Shown here: positions 43,287 to 53,165 of the stretch, one piece after another
Layout: each line of letters begins with the position of its first letter
How positions within the stretch are numbered: position 1 is the first letter of the stretch
Source: Excoecaria cochinchinensis
Taxonomy: Eukaryota; Streptophyta; Magnoliopsida; Malpighiales; Euphorbiaceae
Length of the DNA stretch: 64,000 nucleotides
Direction of reading: 5' to 3'
NCBI GenBank assembly: GCA_947683425.1
Contig: CANTUQ010000119.1
Location: 5,419,001 to 5,483,000 of the forward strand
Position numbers and translations under genes: made by a program
The notes under the pieces: generated by a model
What the model saw: the letters and a program-made list of their open reading frames with translations, nothing else
Database searches by the model: none
Told to the model about the DNA's origin: nothing

Positions 43287-44274
43287 TCCTGACCCTGATT
43301 TTCCCGGAAAACTCATTTGTTCAGCTCAACATACTTATCACTTCACACCAACTCAACAATTATACATATGTTCTCATTCCAAAGGTCATATTTTTAGCAT
43401 TTACTAATATGAAACACATATCCAAAATTACATTTATCATGCTTAACATATATTCAAAACCCAACTCATATCCATGTTAAAACACATTCAAAATAGCCTT
43501 TACAAAGATTCTCAAACCAAGAATTTTCCTCTCACATCCATGTACATACACTTCCAAAATCAACATACAAACCACTGTAACTCTCTCAACACAAATCAAT
43601 TTACTCATGCATTTTTATAGACCAAAACACCCAAATAACAGAAACATTTGAACTCAAAATAAGATCCAAAATAAGAATGGACAGAGCATTCTCAAACAAC
43701 TCCCAACCCTGGCAATGGAGCTTCAAAAGTCCACTGTCTTCAAGCTACAACCTTTCCTTTTCCTTTATCCTTCCTCCTCGCTTCAGAATCTTGCACAAAC
43801 CCAATCAAAACCAAAGCTTAGTTAACCCATGCAAAGAAAACCATCACACCCATTACAACCCTAAACCGAAAGAGAAGAAGAAGAAAATCCAAACTACAAA
43901 ACCAGTCACTTACCTCTTGAAACTCAGTTCTTAGTCACTAAAAATCCAGCTCAACTTGAAGAATAACACATGCAAAAGTTAAAGAGCAGAAAAGGAAAAG
44001 AAGGAGAGAAAGAAAGAAGAATGGCAAGAGCAAGAATAAGCTTCCACGGGGAAAACAAAGAAATTCTGCCTTCTTCTCTCTCTCTTTCTTTCAAATCCTT
44101 AGTTACCCTCCCAACCCATCCATGTGTCACTCATTCATTGGACCTCTTTTTCATCTTTCTTGACTTTCTTTCTCTTTTGTCTTTTAACCATTTACTCAAA
44201 TACCAAAATACCCTTTTATTAATCCAATTAAACATGTAATTTCTACTAGGCCATATTTGGGATGTGACATTATC

Positions 44275-44676
44275 CAATTCCATAATTGAATCCAAGAATT
44301 AATTACCAATATCCATCACAAGAAAGAGTAGAAGACGAAGAGAATCAAGTACTACACTTACCTTTAAAGCCAATAATTATCATGCAATTATAAGATCATT
44401 TGATCACCTACAGAATTTGTGAGTTCTAACTAATGAAAACAAAGAAAACAATAAGGTATTTGGAAAGAACAATAGAAGAAGAGAAAGGTACACAACCAAT
44501 AAAGATTTTCTCTCTCCAAACCCATATATATTGCATGGATAAAGTGAGGTGGCATTACCACACCAAGACCCACAGATTCCACTCAACTTCCCCTTAATCT
44601 CCATTAGCAAAATTTATCTCCATTAACTCTAATTAACCTCAATTAACTCTAATCATGCACAATTACAGGTTAGCCA
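44275..44676 (-). repeat. LTR E, third piece
   Basis: Continues E after F. GAGGTGGCATTACCACACC and ATATATTGCATGGATAAAG correspond in reverse to the first part of A's LTR (about 4650-4690). It ends where LTR G starts. The start of LTR E is not reached. Confidence 0.65.
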
Positions 44677-46323
44677 TGTAACATCCTAAAATAGACCCTA
44701 GTAGAAATTACAAAGTTATTGCATTAGAAAAGGGCATAATGATAATTGAACAAGAAAAAAATTTGATTTAATGAGGTCTAATTTGAAAAGGAATTAAAGT
44801 ATTAAGAGAAGGATTTTAATTAAGTGAGTGAATGGTAATTGAACAAGGACAAGAAGAGATAAAAGCCAAGCATTTTATGAGTCCAACCAATAGGAGATTG
44901 ACACATGGAAAGGGTAGTTCGAAGCAATTAATGAAGAGAGGAAAAGAAAGGTTTGGAGGAGAGAGGGAAAGTCAGATTTTTCCCTATTTCTTCCCATTCT
45001 TCTTACTGCGCTTCCTGTTCCTCCTTTCTCTTCTTCATTTCTTGCTTCTTGCTTCCTCTTCTTGGTTGGATTTTCAAGTCTTGAGTTGGGATTTTTAGTG
45101 GTAAGTGGTTGAGTTGGTTTATTCTACTTTCCTACTGCGCTTTGGATGAGTTTTGGGTAATGTGGGTTTTTGATTTATATGTTTTGGTTGGTTTGATTGC
45201 AAGAATCTAGTGATTAGAGGAAGAACAAGGGAAAAGATAGGGTGAGATCTTGAAGAAGAGTGGTCTTAGAGCTCCATTTTGAGGTTTGGGAGTTTGTGTA
45301 AAGCAATTGGTTTTGTTTTGAATTCTTATGATGAATTTCTTGAAATTGAGTTGCTAAATATGTTTAAATGCATGTTTTGAGGTGAGTTTTGAGTATATGT
45401 TTGTTATGTTAGAAGTAATTTGGCATATGAAGAAAGGAAAGGGGACTTGTATGAGTTTAGAGTTAATTTCTGGGTTTGATAATTTATTGAGCATTCTTAC
45501 TAATTTAATTGTTATTAACAAGTGTTAATTGTTGTTAATATGATTATTAACACGTTTAGAATGCATATGTTAAGTGAATTGAGGTTATATGCATGATAGT
45601 ATGAGATTGGCAGGAAATGAGCATGCGTTGTATTGAGTAGTTATAGTTGCAGGTCTGGAATTCGCCTCTGTCGCGAGCGCGACAGATAGTCCAGGTTCCG
45701 GATTGGATGAGAGCTAGAGCTTCAATCTTTAGCCGAGCTTCCATCAAGCGTGCTCTGTCACAAGCATGACAGAGAGAATGGGAGCAGAGCATCAGGTAGG
45801 CAGTCCCCGACGCGAGAACGTTGGTGTACGTGGCCGCAATTGAGGCTCCTATCTTCTGTCACGAGCACGACAATCCGTCGCGGGCGTGACTGGCGGAGTT
45901 TGTCCGTCTGTTGAGGGTGCAACCTTGGTCGCGAGCGCGACAGACCCCTGTTTTGCATTCCATTGCATGGTTTCGCACTCATGGGATTTATATGATATAA
46001 TATTTATTCTTGATTGCATAAATGAATATATGAATTACATGTTTGTTCCACTGGATAATTTTATATGAATTGAATATTGTGACTTACTCTATACGTGTTT
46101 TCCAGGGAGATGTTTATATTACAGTAATAAAGTTAATTTGAGCCTGAATGGTCATAATAGTGGATAGATAAGCATGCTTATTAAGCGTTAGAGTGTGAGA
46201 GCAGCTGCTACATTGTAGCGGCCTAAATACGGTCTAGAAGTGTCAGTGCATGTTTTCAGTGTCTTCATGATAATCGTAGCTTCGAATAGTGTAATGAGTG
46301 ATATTGCCAGTGTTAAAGTTTTG
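44677..46323 (+). repeat. LTR G (gamma-like), 3' part displaced by H
   Basis: It starts TGTAACATCCTAAAATAGACC, similar to LTR I's TGTCACATCCAAAATATGACC, and shares the CTAGTAGAAATTACA stretch. A TCGCGAGCGCGACAG array lies at 45666-45944 and the TAGTGGATAGATAAGCATGC site at about 46158-46177. The two-hairpin motif is absent because LTR H interrupts it. The G/H boundary is uncertain by about 40 bp. The short open frame 44832-45098 is pyrimidine-rich, hydrophobic and not a convincing gene. Confidence 0.65.
45666..45944 (+). repeat. TCGCGAGCGCGACAG palindrome array in G
   Basis: At least four copies of CTGTCGCGAGCGCGACAG-like palindromes, two well preserved (about 45666 and 45928) and the others decayed by CG-to-CA or TG changes. 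Confidence 0.8.
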
Positions 46324-47619
46324 TGTTAAGTATGCAGAAATTATAGAAATTTCGGGATGGGTAACCCCGGGGCTGCTATACAGTGAACTCGGCTGTCGTT
46401 TTTCAAAAAAATTATTATTTCACAAAAATAATTTGTGGGCCATCAGGAGTCTAGTGGTAAAATTTGAGCTGAAAAAAGAGTCAAATAGGCCTCCGAAAGT
46501 CATTCTGAAGTTGGCCACTAGTTCAGTTCAAAATGAACCGAGATTTGACCAGGGTTTGACCGAATGTTTAAAAATGGCTTAGAATAATTTTCTGTAAATT
46601 TTGACATCTTTAGAGTTGAATTTTACAGTAGAAATGAAAGTGGTTGAATCGGAGCGATTTAAGTGAACTAGGCCCAAATAGACTCCAATTGAAGTGAAAA
46701 TTTGTAGGGAGACTATTTTGATGTTTTAAGAATAATGGAATTGATTGGGAGTGAAAATAAGGTGAGGAACATATAAATACTTTGAAAAAGTGAAAATGAA
46801 CCGAAAAATCGAAAATTTTGTTTAAATAGGACAGACCACTTCGGTTGGACTGGTTTGGTTCATTTAAGGCATATATATGGGGTGATTTGGCTGGATTGCT
46901 CTAGAGAAACCAGCCAACCCACCGCCTCTCTCCTCCCTTGCGTGGCCGAATTGTTCTTCTTATTTCTTCTTCAATTTTCTCCATCTCTCAACAAATCTCT
47001 TCCCAAATTTCAACCTCACAGATAAATTTCAGCTCCTCTGTAACCCTATAGAAATGATTGGAGTTCAATTTGAGCATTAGAAGTGGGAAAAATCTTGTGT
47101 GCAAGGTTTAGGCCAACTTTTGAGGTAAAAGATTTAAGTGGTTTTAATTAGGTTTATTGGTCCCTATAGGGGTTTTCAAGGGTATAGAGTTCATTTATGA
47201 TGTTAGGTTGTGAAAAAGAAAGGTTGGTTTTAAAGTTATTAGCACATTTGTATTCGGCCTATGTAGGAAATCAAGAGGAAGGAAGAGTTTCACCAAGCAA
47301 AGGAAAAGAAAAGGAAGCTTGGAGAGGTCTAGAGCAAGGATTTGAGGTTTGTGGTTACAAAATCCCTATATTTCCATTGTTTATGTGAAAATTTTAGGTT
47401 ATGTTTAAGTATGACTATAAGACAAAGGCATGATTAATTAAATCTAACTTGATATTCATGTTTAGTAGGCTTAAAATAGTGTATAAACATGCTTAGATGA
47501 AATTAAAACAATTTGGTATAAAAACTCTAATAGTGGCCGAATGATAAATTAAGGGAAATGTAATGTTTTAATGAGTTTTAAGGTTTGTAAATAATGCTTA
47601 TAATATTTTTAACATGTAT
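46324..47619 (+). repeat. LTR H (delta family), first part
   Basis: The probable start is TGTTAAGTATGCAG near 46324. The start is not proven, since no flanking duplication can be tested. The segment 46360-47620 has U3/leader-like features: a CTCTCTCCTCCCTTGCG tract near 46926 and long AT-rich flanks. No coding region. It is cut by solo LTR I at 47620. Confidence 0.5.
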
Positions 47620-48690
47620 TGTCACATCCAAAATATGACCTAGTAGAAATTACATGTGTATTTGGGTTACATAAAGGGGTATTTTGGTAATTGGTAATGA
47701 TTTGGGATTTATTAGGAATTATAATAGTTGCTTGAGGGTATAATGGTATATGTATAAGTGGCTAGAGGACAAAAGTGAAAGAAAGTCAAAGTAGGGAAAA
47801 TGAGGTCCAATGAGAACTTGACACATGGATGGGTTTGTGAGAGTAATTAAAGGATTTGAAAGAAAGACAGAGAGAAGAAGGCAGAATTTCTTTGTTTTCA
47901 GTAGAAGCTTGTTCTTGCTCTTGCCGTTCTTCTTTCTTTCTCTCCTTCTCTTCTTTTTCTACTCTTTAACCTTTGCATGTGTTATTCTTCAAATTGAGCT
48001 GGATTTTTAGTGATCACGAACTGAGTTTCAAGAGGTAAGTGACTGGTTTTGTAGTTTGTATTCTCATCTTCTTCTTCTTGGTTTAGAATGGGTTATACGG
48101 TTGTTTTACATGGGTTAATTGGGTGTTTATTTTGGTTGGTATGTGCAAGAATCTGAAGAAAAGGGAAAGAGTAAAGGAAAGGAAAAGATTGGATTTTGAA
48201 ACTAGCGGGTTGAACTCCATTTCCAGGTTTGGGAGCTATATATGCATGACTGTTTTTGTTTGGGAGTTAGTTTGAGAGTGCTCTGTCCATTTTATTTGGA
48301 TCCTATATTGGGTTTAAATGTTAATGGTACTTGTATAAGTTAGTACATGGAAATGCATGAGTATAATAGATACATGTACATGATTTGTGATGATAGAGTT
48401 ATAAAGTCTTGCATGTTAAATAGAGGTTCATATATGAGAATATGAGATGAATTTCTGTGTTTTTGAACTCTGTAAATGTCCTTTGAATGTGTTTTAGCAT
48501 GTAGTTGAGTTGGGTTTTGAATATAAGTTAAGCATGATGAATGTAACTTTGGTTATGTGTTTCATAATGGTATATGCTAAATATGACCTATGGAATGAGT
48601 GTATATATATAATTATTGAGGTTGTGTGAAATAATAAGCATGTTGAGCTGAACAAATGAGTTTTCTGGGAAAATCTGGGTCAGGGGGTGT

Positions 48691-48945
48691 TTACACGGCG
48701 GTAAGGATAGACCATACCGCTGTGTAATCGCTCTCTGGTCTGCTGTCTGTTGAGTTATACGGCGGTAAGGAATCCCATACCGCCGTGTGAATGCTTGTTT
48801 TGTGCATTTCAGCAGGGCGGGTCACGAGTCGTGTCCCTCATGCATGACTCGTGCCCCCCCGTTTTACACGGCGGTATGGCTTTGCCTTACCCCCGTGTAA
48901 AGTTTCTTACACGGCGGTAAGACAATATCATACCACCGTGTAAAA
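48691..48945 (+). repeat. inverted-repeat array ACACGGCGGTAAG..CATACCGC(C/T)GTGT in I
   Basis: Four hairpin units matching those of F in reverse order, with arms of 11-13 bases. Confidence 0.88.
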
Positions 48946-49683
48946 TGCTACTGACCCAGTTTTTTGTAAATGTTCACTGTTGTTTCTTTTTTATCCTTTT
49001 TCTTTTAATTTGGGTTTTTAACCTTTATTTGTGTATTATTAATTAGAAAATAAGATTTGTATATGATGTATATGTCCTTAATTTGATAAATATACATGTA
49101 TACATGAAATTGTATGATTATACTTGAGTTATTCTTTATTCTATGGTAATAATACTATAGTACATATGAGTTATTATTTTGAGCCTATATGGTCATAGTT
49201 GTGGATAGGTAAGCACTTATCTAGGTCCGTGTGTGTGTGCAGCTGTTATATGTTATGCGTTACATGTGGGCCCCGTTTGGGTCATTTCACATGATTTGAG
49301 GCTTCGGTCTCCAGTATACTTTCGGGCATACATGATTAAAAGATGTTTTGAGACCTATGTCTCCATATGCTTGGGATGTTGTGACCTATCAGTATCCAAA
49401 ATTGATCGTATCCACCTCTAATGATTAATCAGACTAGTTTCACATGTGTCTTTTAGAATTATGTCTATCATATATGTTTCAAATAATATGAATATAGCTA
49501 TAAGTTACATGTTTGAGTACTTTTATATATGCATCTGATGAATGAATGATGTTTAGTTGTATGTGTGTAAATAGGAACTATGGTGTACAAGTGAATGTTA
49601 CTTACATGCTTTATATTTTATCAACTCATTAGTTATTATTTTTGTTATGTGTTATGCATATCTATGTTGTTTGTTCCTCCCCA

Positions 49684-49721
49684 CTAAGCGTTATCGCTTA
49701 GCATGGGCTCTTTTCCCGTGT
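49684..49721 (+). other. two-hairpin LTR motif, copy in I
   Basis: CTAAGCGTTATCGCTTAG, then GCATGGG..CCCGTGT, then AGGTGGCAGG. Both stems fully paired if G-U is allowed. Confidence 0.85.
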
Positions 49722-50062
49722 AGGTGGCAGGTTCATTTTGGAGTCGGACATCTGCAGGTCGGCCACTAGAAGTCTTTATTGGAGTTTATTTTGTCTTTCA
49801 CTGTATTTTTGTATTGGAGTTTAATTTTGGAAATGTACTTTTTGTAATGAATTATTTTAGTATATGTATATGTTTATCTTTTACAAATCCCTTTTGTAAA
49901 AACTATATGGTTATATATATTTGGATTTGTTATCTTTTGATTAAATGTATTTTTTTTCTTAATTTATTCGAGTATATGTATATGTATTTGAGTTTGTATT
50001 TGAGTTTATGCGTGGTGCGCTTTGGTATCCTTCCAATGGGGGTATCGGGGTGTCACATGTAT

Positions 50063-51433
50063 ATTGCATGATGGAATAATGAAAATATTGAAAAGTATAC
50101 ATAATGAATTTATATTGGTTTGGCCAAATAGTTAACTAAGGGTTTAATTGAGATATATAATGAATTATGGCACGTGAATGGTGTTTATGATATGTTTAAC
50201 ATGTAAAGAGTATGATTGAGTGGTTAAATGGAATTAAAGTGCATGGTATGAAAATTGGATGCTTTGGCCGAATGGTATATATGAGGTTTAAAGTGTGTGT
50301 TATGACAAGTATTGATAAATAATGGCATAATATGGTTAATAGTGGATAAATAAGAGTGTATGCAAATTTATAAGTGAATATGAGATGATGGCTGAATTGT
50401 GCATGTGGATATAATGTGATATTTATGTATAATTTGATGATATATTGCCCTTAATAGTTGTCTGGTAGTAAAATCTAGTCCAGGATATAATTGGCTAGCC
50501 ATAGGGATTTCACAGCGCGGTACGAGTCATGGTGACTAGCTATTGATAGGCCAATGACGGTCTATCACAGTGTACAATGTTTAAAATGTAGTGCAGTGCA
50601 GTGAGAATGATCCTATTGGGGTCATTCTATAGTGTAGTGGATCTGTGGGGTCCACGTCCCACATATCCGGTCAGTAGATTTTTCACCGGATCTATACTAT
50701 GGGAATTATGGTAATTAAATGATAAAAATTGATTAAAATAGTAATGAATGTGAAAATATGTGAAAAGGGGGCTAAAAATGGAATAAATAGAAAATTTAGG
50801 GTTAAAATTGTAATTTTACACAAAGTTGGTAAAAAGTGTAAAAGTTAGGTAAAAAGTGTAATAATAAGGGTAATATGGTAATTTTGGTAAAATATGAGGT
50901 TAAAATAGTAATTTGGTAAAAAAGTGATAAAGTAGGGACTTAATTGTAATTTTGAGAAATTATAAGGTTAAAAGTGGAAATTTGATGTAAAAAGGGTATT
51001 TTGGTAATTAAAGAAGTGGAAAATAAGTTTAAGTGAGGTTAAAAGTGTAAATATTGAATAATTAAGGGCATAATGATAATTATGTGTAAAATGAGGACAT
51101 AAATGGTAATAAGTGAAAAGTTAGGACATGTATGTAATTAATGGAAAAGATAAGGGTAAAATTGGAAACCATGGAAAATATTAAGGATAAAAATGTAATT
51201 AAGGAAATAAAAATTGGAATGGTAGGATTAAACTGTAATTAGCGTATAATATGCTTTAATGTTTAATTATGTGATTAATTAATGCGTTAATTAGAAAAGA
51301 TAATAAATAAAATATATCAATATAGTTAATTGGATAATTAATTTAGAAGTGAAAATTTATGGATTTGTAACCACCACTGGGCATATTAATGCTCAGCACG
51401 TAGTTTGCTTTGACTGCGTGTAGGTACGCATTA
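50063..51433 (+). repeat. LTR H, second part
   Basis: Continues H after I. From 50750 to 51260 an AT-rich block repeats GGTAAAA..GTAATTT and AGGGACTTAATTGTAAT units, the reverse-strand counterpart of the B LTR. A variant two-hairpin motif is at 51377-51421. The end of the LTR is missing, displaced by LTR J at 51434. Confidence 0.7.
51377..51421 (+). other. two-hairpin LTR motif, variant in H
   Basis: Stem 1 is CTGGGCAT/ATGCTCAG and stem 2 GCACGTAG/CTGCGTGT. Both differ in sequence from the common form but pair over 8 bp each. Confidence 0.78.
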
Positions 51434-52284
51434 TGTAACACCCCAACACCCCTCGGGAGGATATTGGGGCGCCATGCGAACTCTAACGTGTACATATACG
51501 TATACCAGCGGAAGCGATAGCAAAATACACATCAATACACAATAATAAAAATAAAATAACAATTGGGCCCAACATGCATTTTACACATATTATACATATT
51601 ACAAAACTATTGTCGTTTTACTTTACATATTCGTTTCAGTACATATGTTACAATAAACTTTACATGTAACAACTATACTCTTTTATCACATAATGATGTT
51701 ACTCAAAACATCACAAACTCTATTTCTATCGTATACAAAAAGAGATCAAAACAAAACTTCTAGTGGCCTTGACCCGCAGATGCCCGCTCACAGATCCGAA
51801 CCTATAAACGTACACGGAAATAAACAACCGTGCTAAGCGATAACGCTTAGAGGGGATGAAAAGTAATGCAAAGGACTTCTTTCGAAGTCACATAAACATA
51901 TCACATGCATCATTTATTAACATGCTCAACACAATCAAGAGTCATATAATCTGTTAATCACATATTCACGTGCATTTAAACTCTTATTCCCATACAGGTC
52001 ATATACACAAACACATCCCAAGCAGAAACATTTATATATACAGAACAAGACTTATACATCAACTCTTGTACATTTCAACACATAAAATAGGACTAGCCTG
52101 AAATCCTTTAGTTGTGGATACGGGCGCTATATAAACAAAAGACCGAAGTCTCAGAACATGTACTATATCTATATCTTTATGACCATCTCGGAGGTCGGCC
52201 ACTTCGCCCAAACAGGGCGATCGGTAGTAGCTGCGCGGTAACCATTTATAAGCATGCTTATCTATCCACTACTATGACTCTTCA
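51434..52284 (-). repeat. LTR J, 3' part
   Basis: It starts TGTAACACCCCAACACCCC on the plus strand. It carries a two-hairpin motif (51812-51850) and, at 52250-52270, AAGCATGCTTATCTATCCAC. It is interrupted at 52285 by LTR L. No gene. Confidence 0.75.
51812..51850 (-). other. two-hairpin LTR motif, copy in J
   Basis: On the minus strand CTAAGCGTTATCGCTTAG, then GCACGG/CCGTGT. The flank is GTACG. Confidence 0.85.
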
Positions 52285-52691
52285 TGTCACACCCCAACCT
52301 ATACCATGGAGACTTCTACCTCGGTAGGGGGAGAAGAGTCCCGATAGATAGGAGTGTCACATTACGCATACCAAAACATACAATCACAGCAAGTAAACAG
52401 ATAGTATAAAATTAATATAAAGATTATAAAAGAGAAGCACAGCGGTACTGAACAGGATAAATTCTTTTCTTTCTATTATATATATTCATATATTACAAAA
52501 GATTTCATATACAAGGCCCAAAGAATATTGTTCCATAGGGCACACAAAATATTACATCTTCTACAAAAATACAGAAAAGCCTATACTATAAAACTTCGAT
52601 CCCTAGCTGTGATGGCCTTCCCGATGCGGCATGCCTCGACCGCTAATACCAAAATCTTCCACACCTGCACGGATAAAACACCCATGCTAAG
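52285..52691 (-). repeat. LTR L, 3' part, split by element K inside its hairpin
   Basis: It starts TGTCACACCCCAACCTATACC. On the minus strand the second stem (GCATGG..CCGTGC, 52667-52686) is visible, but stem 1 is broken after CTAAG because K inserted there. Confidence 0.75.
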
Positions 52692-52914
52692 TGTAGACAC
52701 CGGGTCCCGAGTAGCCTTGATCCGGATTACCCAATGATGATAATTGCCTTCACAGGCTTCAAAGGTTAAAAGTGATGATTTTCTCGTCAAATTTGCGTTT
52801 TAGAGTGAAAAATTATAAAATAATAACAAATATTTAAAAAATTAATTTTGAAAAATGAGGGCTTAAAATTATAGTGTTTTTAGTCAATTTATAATTTAAA
52901 AAAAAAAAAAAAGT

Positions 52915-53165
52915 CGGATCGCGAGTGTCGGGCGCGGCGGCGCGCCTGCGGCAGCGCGCTGGCGCCCAGCTCGCAGGCGCGTGGGCGCCCAACTCGCAGG
53001 CGCCTGGGCGCCCATCGCGCTGCGAGCGCAAAGGCGACGCTCAGCGTCGCCGCGGCATCGCGCACGCTGAGCGCTCGTGCGCGAGCGCCAGCGCGCGAAT
53101 CTCGCCTGGTTGCTGCTCCGACGCCCGCCCCTCTATAGCAACGGGCATCCTGGCCGTCGGTATAG
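52915..53165 (+). repeat. GC island with inverted repeats in the U3 of K
   Basis: Arms such as GCGACGCTCAGCGTCGC, GGCGCCTGGGCGCC and repeated GCCCAACTCGCAGGCGC occur within 250 bp of almost pure GC, preceded by an A-run and followed by AT-rich DNA. It occupies the same relative place as C's ACCGACGGGC array and ends with ACGCCCG..CGGGCATC..GGCCGTCGG, a remnant of that type. Confidence 0.8.

Larger units (their letters stand above)
41922..44269 (-). mobile_element. Solo LTR F (gamma family)
   Basis: 2348 bp, TGTCACACCCCGATACCC to GGGATGTGACA, no internal domains. Flanks TCATC (41917-41921) and TTATC (44270-44274) fit a 5-bp duplication with one C/T change. It is the reverse-oriented relative of LTR I. 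It contains the ACACGGCGGTA..TACCGCCGTGT array (43027-43286) and a two-hairpin motif (42238-42275). Confidence 0.9.
47620..50057 (+). mobile_element. Solo LTR I (gamma family)
   Basis: 2438 bp, TGTCACATCCAAAATATG to GGTATCGGGGTGTCACA, with perfect duplication TGTAT (47615-47619 and 50058-50062). No internal domains. The inverted-repeat array is at 48691-48945, the GTGGATAGGTAAGCACTTAT site at 49201-49220 and the two-hairpin motif at 49684-49721. Confidence 0.94.

Noticed and set aside
44832..45098. Possible host gene on the plus strand in LTR G
   Set aside because: Pyrimidine-rich leader gives a hydrophobic low-complexity frame. Similar frames occur in F, H and I leaders without conserved protein sequence.
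46298..46582. 94-codon frame near the G/H junction
   Set aside because: No start or domain support. Spans the probable boundary of two LTRs.
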